64,000 nt of DNA from an uncultured Prevotellaceae bacterium (GCA_949295905.1 CASFNA010000001.1:31060-95059); one strand, 5' to 3'. Numbered from the stretch's first letter, positions 1 to 9,133 are shown. Program-made: numbers and translations. The notes: generated by a model from the sequence alone, not told the origin.

Positions 1-909
1 GCCAACAAGAAGATGAAAGAGCGCATCACTATGCTGCTTACTGAAGCCATCGCCAAGGATGAGACACCTGCTGAATTCAAGGCTGCGGCTCAAGAATGGA
101 TTACCGGCAAAGAAGACGCAGAAGCATCGAAAGCTGCTGCTGCAAAACTTAAGCCGCTAATCGCTGCCGGTGCAGAAGCCGGATGCTGCGTATGCAAGGA
201 ACTTCAGACATTAGACCACTATCTCGTTAAGCGCAGCCAGTGGATAATCGGTGGCGACGGTGCTTCTTACGACATCGGCTACGGCGGTCTCGACCATGTT
301 ATCGCAAGCGGCGAGGACGTAAACATTCTCGTGCTCGACACCGAGGTTTACTCTAACACCGGCGGACAGTCCTCAAAGGCTACTCCCCTCGGTGCCATCG
401 CGCAGTTCGCCGCACAGGGCAAGCGCATCCGCAAGAAGGACCTCGGCCTTATGGCTACGACTTACGGCTACGTTTACGTTGCACAGATAGCAATGGGCGC
501 AGACAATGCACAGTGCCTGAAGGCCATCCGCGAGGCAGAGGCTTATCCCGGCCCGTCACTCGTGATAGCTTACGCTCCGTGTATCAACCACGGCCTCAAG
601 GCTAAGGGCGGCATGGGCAAGAGCCAGGCAGAGGAGGCAAAGGCCGTTGAATGCGGCTACTGGCATCTGTGGCGTTACAACCCCGAACTGGCAGAGCAGG
701 GCAAAAACCCGTTCTCTCTTGACTCCAAGGAGCCTGACTGGAGCAAGTTCCATGACTTCCTCATGGGTGAAGTCCGCTATCTTTCTGTAAAGAAGGCTTA
801 CCCCAACGAGGCAGAGGAACTGTTCGCCGAGGCTGAACGCATGGCCAAACTGCGCTACAAGAGTTACATACGTAAGTCAAAGGAAGACTGGAGCGAAGAA
901 GAGGCTTAA
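1..909 (+). CDS. nifJ: Pyruvate:ferredoxin (flavodoxin) oxidoreductase, C-terminal part
   Basis: Open at the left edge: the frame runs through base 1, so only the last 302 residues are visible. The enzyme decarboxylates pyruvate to acetyl-CoA and passes the electrons to ferredoxin or flavodoxin in the cytoplasm of anaerobes. The visible part is the thiamine-diphosphate domain: GDGASYDIG at about fragment residues 85-93 and the downstream SNTGGQ segment, which bind the cofactor diphosphate and Mg2+ in this family, followed by the conserved AYAPCINHG stretch. The full protein is usually near 1,170-1,200 residues. A strong hairpin follows the stop. The family call is firm; the exact electron acceptor cannot be read. 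Confidence 0.95.
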   Translation, partial: ANKKMKERITMLLTEAIAKDETPAEFKAAAQEWITGKEDAEASKAAAAKLKPLIAAGAEAGCCVCKELQTLDHYLVKRSQWIIGGDGASYDIGYGGLDHVIASGEDVNILVLDTEVYSNTGGQSSKATPLGAIAQFAAQGKRIRKKDLGLMATTYGYVYVAQIAMGADNAQCLKAIREAEAYPGPSLVIAYAPCINHGLKAKGGMGKSQAEEAKAVECGYWHLWRYNPELAEQGKNPFSLDSKEPDWSKFHDFLMGEVRYLSVKKAYPNEAEELFAEAERMAKLRYKSYIRKSKEDWSEEEA

Positions 910-965
910 TGAACGCATGTCATACCTTGCCTTCACTATAAAGACAAGGCATGATGCCAAATAAG

Positions 966-1010
966 ATGGAAGCTTGCAACGTCAGGAATGTTGCAAGCTT
1001 CCATGTTTTA
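966..1010. terminator. Hairpin terminator between nifJ and comEC
   Basis: Perfect 15-bp inverted repeat (966-980 with 990-1004, 9-nt loop) followed on the plus strand by GTTTTAT. It lies between two convergent genes and probably ends nifJ; the minus-strand side is less U-rich. Confidence 0.8.
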
Positions 1011-1031
1011 TATTGTCACTTGTACTATTAC

Positions 1032-2549
1032 TCACCTATAAACCCAAAGCAGCTTACGGATATACGGCAGAAGCAGATAAACAGCAAATACGATGACGTA
1101 AACCATCAGCAGCTGAACAATATTCATCTCTATGCCGTCAATGCTTGCACCCGGAATGGCCGCCACAAACGATACGCTTGCATTCATAAGTTCTATCGCC
1201 TTCACAACAACAAAGCATAACGCACCCTGTAACCATGGTAGACAATCCGTAAGCAAGACCAACACTGCACCATAAAGTATTATCGTAGAAACCGGGATGA
1301 CCACGAAATTCGCCAAAAGGAAATAGCAGGAGAAGCGACCGAAGTAAAACGCCACCAACGGAGCCACTCCCAACTGGGCCGACAACGACACAGCCGTCAT
1401 CTGCCACACATATCCCAATATAGGAATATGCCTTGCCTTCACAGGCACCATATTATAAAATACAGGATAGAACAATATTATGAACAACACTGAAACAAAC
1501 GACATCTGGAAGCCTACATCGTAGAAATTCAACGGATTGGCCACAAGTACGGAAAACGCCGCGACAGCCAACACATTCAATGATATCTTGTCACGGTTGA
1601 GCAAACTGACAAACGAATATACGCTAAGCATGACGGCGGAGCGCACAGCAGATACCGGCAAGCCGGCAATAAACACATACGCCCACACGGCCAGCACTAT
1701 GGCCGACTGCACCACAACCGAATTGCGCCGTCTGAAAAACAATATCATGAGCATGGCATAGATTATGCCAAGGTGTAGCCCTGACAGCGAAAGTACATGC
1801 AGAGCGCCTGAAACGGAATAATCGTCAGTCATATCTTCCGACATTGACACACGTTCGCCAAGTGCCATCGCCGCCAGCACGGCGTAGACCTGTCCGTCCA
1901 CGCCCGACCGCCTGAACACGTCGAGCAGCCTCTCCCTTATCCTCAACGCTACTATCTTTGTGCGTTCAACGACCGACAGCCTCTCAAGGCTCACCCTACA
2001 TCCTTGCCAGTCGTCAACATACATGAACGCCGTAGCGGAATATCCATGGAACAACAGATAGCGGCCATAGTCAAACGTAGAGCCTGCAAAACTTGACGGC
2101 TTCTCCAACTGCGCCTTGGCTTTTATCCCCACTCCTGGGCGCAACACGCCAGCTCTGGCATCCCTATAAAACGCCGCCCTCACCTTCATAGGTTGCGGAG
2201 CATCGGTCACAATAATGTCACAGCGTACCACCTTGCCTGCCACTTTCGGTTGACTTGCCACCACGGCCCTGAATTCCGTATCGCCTCCGGGCAACGCCAC
2301 ATCGACCGATGACAACTCATGCACCACAAGACTTCCGCCAAGGCATACACACGCTGCGAACAACGCCACCGTCTGAGCCACAGCGCGCCCCATCAATATG
2401 AAAGCAACAGCAATGGATGCAAGCAACGCCACATACCACATACAGTCCGGCACATCTCCACGTAACCATGTGCCAAGCACTATGCCCGCAACGAGAAACC
2501 CCGCCACGCGCAACATAGGATATAGCTGTATCCGCCCGTTCACCTTCAT
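1032..2549 (-). CDS. comEC: ComEC/Rec2-family membrane protein without the hydrolase domain
   Basis: 505 residues. ComEC forms the inner-membrane channel for single-stranded DNA uptake. An N-terminal block of hydrophobic segments (about 1-80) precedes a soluble OB-like region (DUF4131 type, about 85-200). The competence domain carries the family signature SGLHLGI at residues 256-262 and is followed by a run of membrane helices up to the C-terminus. The protein stops right after the last helix, so the C-terminal metallo-beta-lactamase domain of many ComEC proteins is absent. A TATCTTTG promoter element lies about 25 bp upstream of the start. DNA uptake is inferred from the family only. Confidence 0.85.
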   Translation of the reverse strand: MKVNGRIQLYPMLRVAGFLVAGIVLGTWLRGDVPDCMWYVALLASIAVAFILMGRAVAQTVALFAACVCLGGSLVVHELSSVDVALPGGDTEFRAVVASQPKVAGKVVRCDIIVTDAPQPMKVRAAFYRDARAGVLRPGVGIKAKAQLEKPSSFAGSTFDYGRYLLFHGYSATAFMYVDDWQGCRVSLERLSVVERTKIVALRIRERLLDVFRRSGVDGQVYAVLAAMALGERVSMSEDMTDDYSVSGALHVLSLSGLHLGIIYAMLMILFFRRRNSVVVQSAIVLAVWAYVFIAGLPVSAVRSAVMLSVYSFVSLLNRDKISLNVLAVAAFSVLVANPLNFYDVGFQMSFVSVLFIILFYPVFYNMVPVKARHIPILGYVWQMTAVSLSAQLGVAPLVAFYFGRFSCYFLLANFVVIPVSTIILYGAVLVLLTDCLPWLQGALCFVVVKAIELMNASVSFVAAIPGASIDGIEMNIVQLLMVYVIVFAVYLLLPYIRKLLWVYR

Positions 2550-2571
2550 ACTACATGCCGATTACATCATA

Positions 2572-2579
2572 CAAAGATA
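2572..2579 (-). promoter_or_regulatory. -7 promoter element for comEC
   Basis: TATCTTTG read on the minus strand, an exact match to the Bacteroidota TAnnTTTG element, 22 bp before the comEC start. No TTTG sits at the expected 19-20 bp upstream. Confidence 0.55.
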
Positions 2580-2621
2580 ACGTTTTTAACGCAAAGGCGC
2601 GCCCTTTCACATGAAAAGCAC

Positions 2622-2629
2622 TACCTTTG
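2622..2629 (+). promoter_or_regulatory. -7 promoter element for the EFR1-type gene
   Basis: TACCTTTG on the plus strand, 40 bp before the start at 2670; the upstream element is weak (CTTTC near 2603). It stands back to back with the comEC promoter. Confidence 0.5.
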
Positions 2630-2669
2630 CATTATCTTTATACGATATTCATACAAACAAAAGATACTT

Positions 2670-3440
2670 ATGATATTCTACATGTCAGGAACGGGCAACA
2701 CGCGCTGGGCGGCAACAACGATTGCACAAGCCACTGGCGAAAAACTTGTCAACATATTAGACAAAGGCCTTGAAAACACTTCATACCGCCTTGACGACGG
2801 CGAACGCCTTGGCTTCTGCTTCCCCGTACACGGGTGGAGACCGCCAAAAACATTCAGGGATTTCATCGGCCGGCTCGACCTTGGTCAAACCACAGGCCAC
2901 TACTGCTACGCCTTATGCACCGCAGGCGACAACATCGGCGAAAGCATCAACATACTGCGCGGCGACCTCGCAAAGAAAGGCATACGCCTTGACAGCGCCT
3001 TCTCGCTCGTCATGCCAGAATCATACGTCGGCCTGCCCTTCATGGACGTTGACACGCCTGAGAACGAAACGCGCAAAAAAGAAAAGGCGGCGACCGACCT
3101 CACACGCTTCATCACGATAATCAAGGAAAAACGCACCGGAGCTGAGGAACTTACCATAGGCCGCTGGCCGCGGATAAACAGCCGTCTGCTCGGAGGCTTC
3201 TTCACCAGCCACCTCATCACCGACAAGCCTTTCCGCCTGTCAACCGACCTGTGCACCGGCTGCGGTCTCTGCGCCACGTCATGCCCTACTGGAAACATCA
3301 CGCCCCGTGACGGCAACCGCCCCACATGGAGCCACGACGGCTCGTGCCTCGCCTGCTTCGCCTGCTATCACCACTGTCCTCACCACGCCATAGAGTACGG
3401 GCGCATGACCCGGCACAAGGGACAATACTACTTTAAATGA
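2670..3440 (+). CDS. EFR1-type flavodoxin/ferredoxin fusion
   Basis: 256 residues. The N-terminus is a flavodoxin-like FMN site (SGTGNT at residues 6-11), followed by the characteristic FPVHGWRPP stretch. The C-terminus is a bacterial ferredoxin with two [4Fe-4S] clusters: CxxCGLCxxxCP at about 195-205 and CLACFACYHHCP at about 227-238. This arrangement matches EFR1-family ferrodoxins, small electron carriers of anaerobes whose partners are mostly unknown. It is transcribed alone, divergently from comEC, and ends inside the arm of a long inverted repeat. The oxidoreductase nearby at the left edge is a conceivable electron donor, but that is inference. Confidence 0.85.
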   Translation: MIFYMSGTGNTRWAATTIAQATGEKLVNILDKGLENTSYRLDDGERLGFCFPVHGWRPPKTFRDFIGRLDLGQTTGHYCYALCTAGDNIGESINILRGDLAKKGIRLDSAFSLVMPESYVGLPFMDVDTPENETRKKEKAATDLTRFITIIKEKRTGAEELTIGRWPRINSRLLGGFFTSHLITDKPFRLSTDLCTGCGLCATSCPTGNITPRDGNRPTWSHDGSCLACFACYHHCPHHAIEYGRMTRHKGQYYFK

Positions 3441-3519
3441 AAAACTAAAAATGAAAAGTGAAAAATCTATTGCCCGGCAAAGTATTTGGATTTTTCACTT
3501 TTCATTTTTAGTTTTTCAT
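3437..3519. repeat. Perfect 31-bp inverted repeat between convergent genes
   Basis: Arms 3437-3467 and 3489-3519 are perfect reverse complements, with a 21-nt loop. The left arm begins at the stop codon of the EFR1-type gene and the right arm ends 3 bp before the end of yggS. The arms are A/G-rich on one strand (ATGAAAAACT...GTGAAAAATC). It probably terminates both genes, and it belongs to a family seen again at 14156, 57377 and 62565. Confidence 0.85.
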
Positions 3520-3522
3520 TTC

Positions 3523-4197
3523 CTAATATTCTCTCTCTCCAAATATCGCCGTGCCGACGCGCACCATCGTGCTGCGGCACTGCACGGCTATCTGATAATC
3601 GCCACTCATGCCCCACGACCGCTCACGGAAGCTGTCGTCAGACGCAAAGTAACGCTGCTTCAACTCGTCGAACAGCGCAGCCGCCTCGTTGAATTCGCGA
3701 CGTATCTGCACCTCGTCGTCAGTATTGGACGCCATCATCATCAAGCCGCAAATCCTCACATGCTCCAGCCCGCGCCACTCGCCTGCCGCCAACATCTCGC
3801 GGCACCCGTCAGGCGTAAAGCCATACTTCGTGGCCTCCTCGGCTATGTGAAGCTCCAGCAGCACGTCGACTACGCGCCCCCACTTGGCCGCCTGCCTGTC
3901 AATCTCCTTCAACAGCTTAACAGAATCCACCGCGTCAACCATTGATATGTACGGCGCGATGTACTTCACCTTGTTCGTCTGCAAGTGGCCTATGAAGTGC
4001 CACTCTATGTCCTCCGGCAGCTCACCGCGCTTCCTGTCAAGCTCCTGCACGTGGCTCTCGCCGAAGGCGCGCTGCCCCTCCGCATAAGCCGCCATAATCT
4101 CTTCTGCCGGGTGAAACTTGCTCACAGCCACCAGCTTCACCCCTTCCGGCAAAGTCGCCCTTACAGCGCGCAGGCCGGCCGCAACGTCAGCCGCCAT
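3523..4197 (-). CDS. yggS: YggS-family pyridoxal phosphate homeostasis protein
   Basis: 224 residues from the ATG at 4197. A GTG one codon earlier is possible, but the ATG gives a TGATG overlap with the upstream stop. Members bind pyridoxal 5'-phosphate on a single-domain TIM barrel and buffer the cofactor pool; no catalytic reaction is established. Seen here: the PLP lysine in LVAVSKFHP (K27), FGESHVQEL, WHFIGHLQTNK, and the phosphate-binding C-terminal part with WGMSGDY and RVGTAIFGER. It is translationally coupled to the DUF4494 gene, a pairing I have seen in related bacteria but cannot verify here. Confidence 0.92.
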   Translation of the reverse strand: MAADVAAGLRAVRATLPEGVKLVAVSKFHPAEEIMAAYAEGQRAFGESHVQELDRKRGELPEDIEWHFIGHLQTNKVKYIAPYISMVDAVDSVKLLKEIDRQAAKWGRVVDVLLELHIAEEATKYGFTPDGCREMLAAGEWRGLEHVRICGLMMMASNTDDEVQIRREFNEAAALFDELKQRYFASDDSFRERSWGMSGDYQIAVQCRSTMVRVGTAIFGEREY

Positions 4198-4709
4198 CAC
4201 TTGGCTCCCTCCTCCGCAGCCTGCTCGTACTCCGGCCTGTCGTCGGGCTCCTGTTTCTTCAATATCCTGTTGTGCTCGAACACGTCCATAATCTGCGTCT
4301 CCGCCACCGAGGCAATGACATAGTCAACCATCGTGCCGCCCATCACCTCGTCTATGCCCTTCACCGCCTGCGGCAGCGACGCCGCCTGCACCAGGTAAGT
4401 CACCGTAGAACGCTTCTCCTTCTCCGTCTTATCGTCGATGGTGATAAACTGCAGCTTCGCCCTGTACCAGCGGTCGGCCGACTCCAAGTCGCTGAAGAAC
4501 ACCTCGCCGTAGGCCGCTTTCTTGATGTCCCTCACCTCAAACTCGCCGCTGATGTAGGCCGACATCTCCTCAATGATGCTCGACTCCGCCTCCGTGAAGC
4601 TCAGCGCGTCAACGGTATACGCCTCGGTCACCTTCTTCTGCGAGCCGTCCTCCATCGTCTTCTCGTAGCGTATCTTGCACTCAAACCATGTTGTTGTCCT
4701 GCTTCTCAT
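4197..4709 (-). CDS. DUF4494 family protein
   Basis: 170 residues, soluble, no signal peptide. It starts with the family hallmark TTWFECKIRYEKT and continues with a KVTEAYTVDALSFTEAE segment, which suggests two similar alpha/beta halves. The function is unknown. The stop overlaps the yggS start (TGATG), so the two form an operon driven by the promoter element at 4756. It marks the left edge of the accessory cassette: sampled base composition drops from 55% G+C (4081-4140) to 33% (5101-5160). Confidence 0.85.
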   Translation of the reverse strand: MRSRTTTWFECKIRYEKTMEDGSQKKVTEAYTVDALSFTEAESSIIEEMSAYISGEFEVRDIKKAAYGEVFFSDLESADRWYRAKLQFITIDDKTEKEKRSTVTYLVQAASLPQAVKGIDEVMGGTMVDYVIASVAETQIMDVFEHNRILKKQEPDDRPEYEQAAEEGAK

Positions 4710-4755
4710 AATCTTTATCCTATTTTTATGTTACTATATTTCTGGTTAAGCCGTG

Positions 4756-4763
4756 CAAAAGTA
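4756..4763 (-). promoter_or_regulatory. -7 promoter element for DUF4494-yggS
   Basis: TACTTTTG on the minus strand, about 46 bp before the start codon. It fits TAnnTTTG; the upstream element is not clear. Confidence 0.5.
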
Positions 4764-4880
4764 ATCAAATATGGCGACAAAGCAAAAACAAGACAATAGA
4801 TTTATACAAAATTCCTCAGTATTATATTCCGTTTTTCGTTCCCAGCTATCAACTCCATCGGCTATATACTCCAAATACAA

Positions 4881-5654
4881 TCAAGCATTTTCATCATAAT
4901 AATCATCATCACTATCACCATTTGACTTTATTCCGAGTAAATTTTTCCGTATTTTCGACATTTCGTCCTTGAAGAAATCACGCTTGAAATACACTAAATC
5001 TTTTACTGCTCCAAGTTGATTGAAATACCTTGTAATGTATGAGCCCCTTCTTTTAGTGCTTTCACTGAAAATTTCAGGGTTCTCATAAAGATATTCAAGT
5101 ATTCCAATAACAGCTTCTTTATGTCTGAATAAAACAGAAGAGCCAAAACGGACTTGAAAATCCTTCCGTTTAAAAAGCATATCTGTTAAATCATACTTGT
5201 TTGCCTCTCCACGCTCTTTATCAATTGAACAAAACACAGACCACCACAATCCCATCAATGTTGTATTCATCACTCCTTTCTCACTGTAAAACCAGTGTTT
5301 ATAAATATAATCATTTGTCACTTTACGCGTCAATCGTTCTAACCATCGTCCTTTTACATAACTAAACAAATCTACATGAGTTAGGTAAACCCAAAAATTT
5401 TCATTTGAAGCAATCGACAACGGCAAATCTTCATATGCTTCATACAAAGCTTTTGCCGATGTCAGTTCATCTTGCGCATCCATTTTTTCAAGCAAACCTA
5501 CTGGTTTATACACACCAACCAGATTTCTAACTTTCGTTTCGTCATACGGGAAAGAATCTTTTTTATAGTCATCGGTACTGATGTCCGCAAGAATCCTGTC
5601 ACGCAATGTTTTCACATAACTTTCCTTAAATGTCTTTTGTAATACAAGCTCCAT
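4881..5654 (-). CDS. DUF6339-like protein, last gene of the cassette
   Basis: 257 residues, soluble, no signal or membrane segment. I assign it to DUF6339 from the central block: LPLSIASNENFWVYLTH followed by FSYVKGRW at about 75-105, then a tryptophan-rich LWWSVFC segment and an RYFNQLGAVK motif near the C-terminus. The function is unknown. As I recall, the family sits beside HSP90-like ATPases, Z1 ATPases and DNA methyltransferases in defence islands. Here it follows the middle gene by 2 bp and is the promoter-distal member of a three-gene operon. AT-rich, unlike the genes to its left. The role in the system is inference. Confidence 0.65.
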   Translation of the reverse strand: MELVLQKTFKESYVKTLRDRILADISTDDYKKDSFPYDETKVRNLVGVYKPVGLLEKMDAQDELTSAKALYEAYEDLPLSIASNENFWVYLTHVDLFSYVKGRWLERLTRKVTNDYIYKHWFYSEKGVMNTTLMGLWWSVFCSIDKERGEANKYDLTDMLFKRKDFQVRFGSSVLFRHKEAVIGILEYLYENPEIFSESTKRRGSYITRYFNQLGAVKDLVYFKRDFFKDEMSKIRKNLLGIKSNGDSDDDYYDENA

Positions 5655-5656
5655 AC

Positions 5657-6520
5657 CTATTCCTCCTCTTCGCTCCGCTCCTTAATTTGATTTAGGCTAT
5701 CAAACAACCTCTGATAAGGGTCGCCCAGCAATATTTGTGCTATCTTAAGAATGTCATCAGACGTTTCAATATCAAGCCCCTCAAACTTATCTTTTTCTGT
5801 ATCCAATCTATATTGTATTGTTCTCGCCCATAAACAATCTTTTTTTTCATTTATGTTAAACAAAGCATAAATCAAAGCATCAAAAACAATGGATGAATGT
5901 ATTATTGCGTTAAATACAGTTTCATTACATATATTATTTCTATACTTGTCAAACAAAGCTTCAGGAAGTACAATGTCTATCTTATCTCCAGATATATCAA
6001 ACCATGTATATTTGTTACCTGCATCATCTTTCCTAATTTGCATAAAAGCTCCAGCTGTTTGCAATTCGTCATAATTAATGTCAACATCATATCGTTGCTG
6101 CGGGAACGCAACAAGCAAGTCACCTGCATCCAAACTAAATTTTTGATTATCATAATCAGGATTTAAGCCTTTGTTCGAATAACCATCGATTTCCCTGACA
6201 GCAATCACCAAACACGTAAGAACAATAACACCACGTACACTTTTACTTGGAATTGAGAACTTGAAATGTCCTTTCTTTGAGGTTTCACATTTTCTATAAA
6301 ATGTTTTCTGACAGTCGATTTCGCACGTGTAAATAGCCGTCTCTGTTTGTATCAAGTCCAAAACATCTTTGTTTTTAAGTGAAAGCGTTATTTCAAAGGC
6401 GTATGAATCACGTTGTTTTGACACACTACAAACGATGCAGTTTTCTTCTAACATCGGCAATATATCATCTGTATAATAACTAAGTACAGGATAAGGGAAT
6501 GATACATTATTTAATTTCAT
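5657..6520 (-). CDS. Unknown cassette protein between ATPase and DUF6339-like protein
   Basis: 287 residues; I do not recognise a family. The N-terminal half is beta-rich with alternating hydrophobics (FEITLSLKN, FKFSIPSKSVRGVIVLTCLVIAV) and no clear transmembrane helix. The C-terminal half holds a helical segment with NAIIHSSIVFDALIYALF and ends in a charged KERSEEEE tail. No nuclease, helicase or nucleotide-binding motif is visible. The start overlaps the ATPase gene by 14 bp and the stop is 2 bp from the DUF6339-like gene, so all three are translationally linked. A scaffold or sensor subunit is possible but unsupported. Confidence 0.85.
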   Translation of the reverse strand: MKLNNVSFPYPVLSYYTDDILPMLEENCIVCSVSKQRDSYAFEITLSLKNKDVLDLIQTETAIYTCEIDCQKTFYRKCETSKKGHFKFSIPSKSVRGVIVLTCLVIAVREIDGYSNKGLNPDYDNQKFSLDAGDLLVAFPQQRYDVDINYDELQTAGAFMQIRKDDAGNKYTWFDISGDKIDIVLPEALFDKYRNNICNETVFNAIIHSSIVFDALIYALFNINEKKDCLWARTIQYRLDTEKDKFEGLDIETSDDILKIAQILLGDPYQRLFDSLNQIKERSEEEE

Positions 6521-8477
6521 AAGGTTCTAATTTTATAGCATGTTTCATGTTATCTGCAAATTGAATTATTATGACTTTCTTTCCTTTAGGTTGAAATTCC
6601 AATTTTAATATTGAATTTCCATGAACTTCTCCACAATTCGAGTACTTGATATTGACAAGTTCGTCATCTTGTGCCCCACATACAACGACATCCAGTCTTG
6701 CGTTTTTCGCCTCTATATCCGAACGTATTATCAGATAATGATACAATTCTCCTTTAACACGCTTTGCATACGAACGATATTTCACACTTATAGGAATTGC
6801 GTACGTTCCTTCTATGCCGTTTTCTTCAAATGCATTTTTCTGGTTTAGAATGCCTGTGCCTATGCTACCACCTTTCGTTTTAACCTTGCGTCTACCATGA
6901 CCGCTTAACAGACTGCCATCCCCACGCTTAATAGCCCTTGTCCTTATATTGGTAACCACTTGTCCCTCTGCCTGCCTCACATTGGGTACCATTGTCTTTC
7001 TATGATTTATATCCGACTTTTCCACAAGGCTTGCTGTTTCTATTTTGTCACGTTCAATATCTTCTTTTTCATCATTTTCCAAGGCTGTTGGTATGTACAG
7101 ATAATTGTCAAGCTCAGCTATCGACATTATCATCTGTTGATTAGCAGGAAAAAGTTTTTCGACACACATTTTGACAAAATCATTCAATTCATCTTTTGCC
7201 CGTTTGTTCTCATCCTTATGAAACTCGTCTTGCTTTTCATCCCACTTATCGTGCGCAGGGCCTTCCATTCGACATAATATCTCATTGCCTTTTTTATCAT
7301 CACAAACGAAAACGCCATAAAAGCCATATGACGTTTTATTATTATTACTATCTACAAGCATCCTTGGAGAACGCATATACAAGATTTTGTCATTAGCAGA
7401 CTTGTTTTTATAACCATAAAATCTGACATCTCCCAATAAAGGCAATCTGCCCTTTATGCAGACATGATTGTCATCCTTGTCAGCAAAACATACAGCTTCG
7501 AGATAAGGACGCGGATTATACAGTTGTATGGTCTTCTTTTTTGATTTGTCTATATTGTCTTCAAAATACTGTTCCATCTTTTCCAACAAATTTTCGGAAC
7601 AGATGCTCTCACCATACACTTCTACTTCCAACTTGTTTTCATATATTGCAAGCCAAAAGCTACGCAATACGGCCTTGGTCATTTCAGCCCGTATGGCCTC
7701 TTTTGAATCATCATTCACTAAATCGGGAACCCCCATTATATAAAAATCCGTTCCAGCTTCATCACGCATGAATATTTCTGGAATATCATCCATACAGCAC
7801 AAGCTGCTTACTGGTTCGCCGTCATTGTTGTCATAGTACCCTGTCGCTTCCTTTGTCTTTTTACTGTCTCTATCCATATGTACACAAAGGTCAGCAACAC
7901 CTTCAAAAAAGCAATCACCTTTCACTGTTTTGGTTGATACAATAAGCGTCCTTATTAAGGAAAGATAAGAATATGCTGCCTTTCCAAAACCAAACGAACC
8001 TCCTGCCGAAGCATCACTTTTGCTACTTACTCCTTCCGACCTAACAAATGCGTAAAAAGGACTATCAGTTCTGCCTCTAACATAATCCATGCCTTTAGTA
8101 TTATAATCCGAGACTTTGATATACGGCATAAAACGGTTGTTCTTTATTATTCCTCTTAAATATTCTATCATCGGAGGATAAATCAGTTTGGCCGTTGGAT
8201 TTGTCGGATAAGAAATAAAACACTCTTCTATTTCTTTTAATAGTCCTTCAAAAAGACGCGGATAAGAATTTGAGTTCAATGATTTGAAATCAAACACCAC
8301 TTTAACAGGACTTTCATCATTGTAAACTGCGTCCAATGAATTTTGTATCGCCTCACGCACCAACGAACTCCATTTTGTTTTCTTGAAATATTCCTCCATC
8401 GAATTGTTCGGGCCTTCATTTCTACCGCCTTTCTTTTCAGCGAAATGCCACTTACAGTTTAATTCTTTATCTGCCAT
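6507..8477 (-). CDS. GHKL (HSP90-like) ATPase of the accessory cassette
   Basis: 656 residues. A GHKL nucleotide-binding domain is visible: N-box REAIQNSLDA (41-50), Mg/ATP-lid start IKVSDYNTKGM (120-130, D124 and G129) and the glycine-rich GGSFGFGKAAYS (159-170). Unlike HtpG (42991-45045) it keeps only the ATPase module, then a long divergent region with a basic stretch (RRKVKTKGGS) and a beta-rich C-terminus. ATPases of this type occur in prokaryotic conflict systems as DNA- or partner-remodelling subunits. The gene overlaps its downstream neighbour by 14 bp. Catalytic activity is likely since all three motifs are intact; the substrate is unknown. Confidence 0.85.
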   Translation of the reverse strand: MADKELNCKWHFAEKKGGRNEGPNNSMEEYFKKTKWSSLVREAIQNSLDAVYNDESPVKVVFDFKSLNSNSYPRLFEGLLKEIEECFISYPTNPTAKLIYPPMIEYLRGIIKNNRFMPYIKVSDYNTKGMDYVRGRTDSPFYAFVRSEGVSSKSDASAGGSFGFGKAAYSYLSLIRTLIVSTKTVKGDCFFEGVADLCVHMDRDSKKTKEATGYYDNNDGEPVSSLCCMDDIPEIFMRDEAGTDFYIMGVPDLVNDDSKEAIRAEMTKAVLRSFWLAIYENKLEVEVYGESICSENLLEKMEQYFEDNIDKSKKKTIQLYNPRPYLEAVCFADKDDNHVCIKGRLPLLGDVRFYGYKNKSANDKILYMRSPRMLVDSNNNKTSYGFYGVFVCDDKKGNEILCRMEGPAHDKWDEKQDEFHKDENKRAKDELNDFVKMCVEKLFPANQQMIMSIAELDNYLYIPTALENDEKEDIERDKIETASLVEKSDINHRKTMVPNVRQAEGQVVTNIRTRAIKRGDGSLLSGHGRRKVKTKGGSIGTGILNQKNAFEENGIEGTYAIPISVKYRSYAKRVKGELYHYLIIRSDIEAKNARLDVVVCGAQDDELVNIKYSNCGEVHGNSILKLEFQPKGKKVIIIQFADNMKHAIKLEPYEIK

Positions 8478-8531
8478 ATCTACTAAAAGATTTTAGCACA
8501 ATTCATAAGATACATGTTATCTTTTTTCCAC

Positions 8532-8578
8532 ACATATATTTTTGAATATATGTCTTGATAATCGATGTCATACGACAT
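8532..8578. other. Two small palindromes in the gap before the ATPase gene
   Basis: The 104-bp gap between the GIY-YIG and ATPase genes contains ACATATAT/ATATATGT (8532-8539 with 8546-8553) and ATGTC/GACAT (8565-8569 with 8574-8578). I see no TAnnTTTG element on the minus strand here, so the ATPase gene probably depends on read-through, with these hairpins as candidate attenuator or operator. Confidence 0.35.
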
Positions 8579-8581
8579 TTC

Positions 8582-9133
8582 TTACTTTTTATTCCGTAAC
8601 TCACTTAACTTTTTCCGAAATTCAATATTCACGAAATTACGATTCTTTTGCAGATTTAACGGAGGATTAAGTTCTGCAATCAATTGCTCCTCCAAGGTCT
8701 CAACTTTGCTTTCATCGACTTTGCAATAAAGCAGCAACAGGTTTTCACGCATCCATTTTGACAGCTTTTCCTCGTCTGCATCGGCAAACTTTGTCTTTCC
8801 GTTGTCAGGCTTATTCTTATCACGTGGCACTTTTTTAAGCCCCATCATGCTGCCTAATGACTTACGAAGCGTGGAACGTCCGGCATTATTGCCTGTAAAA
8901 TGCTGGCCGTAATCTCTCTTTCTCAGGCTTTTTGAACTTATGCCTGTGTAAATCACATTAAATTGCCGCCCGTCTATTTCTATCTTTTTCATCACAGGCT
9001 CAACCCCAATATCCGGCAATGTTGACGATGTACGCAAAACGACAATATAATTACCCGGACTATCTGGCAGTGACGTTTCCGCATCATGTTGCGGGTCGAA
9101 TAAACCGGAATTCAAATCTTTAACATTTTCCAT
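8582..9133 (-). CDS. GIY-YIG family endonuclease-like protein
   Basis: 183 residues. The GIY-YIG core is readable: PGNYIVVL (first strand, GxY-type), VIYTGISSKSLRKRDYGQHF (second strand with the YTG motif, catalytic-type Arg, and a following His), and EEQLIAELNPPLNLQKN, which supplies the metal-binding Glu and the LNPPLN turn typical of the domain. The N-terminal 25 residues and the basic middle (KKVPRDKNKP) are additional. Homologues cut DNA in repair, restriction or homing. It starts 12 bp after the small upstream gene. Whether it is an effector of the cassette or a passenger cannot be decided. Confidence 0.75.
   Translation of the reverse strand: MENVKDLNSGLFDPQHDAETSLPDSPGNYIVVLRTSSTLPDIGVEPVMKKIEIDGRQFNVIYTGISSKSLRKRDYGQHFTGNNAGRSTLRKSLGSMMGLKKVPRDKNKPDNGKTKFADADEEKLSKWMRENLLLLYCKVDESKVETLEEQLIAELNPPLNLQKNRNFVNIEFRKKLSELRNKK

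Noticed and set aside
951-1220. Plus-strand frame over the nifJ terminator and comEC end
   Set aside because: It crosses the terminator hairpin and lies antisense to the well-supported comEC gene.
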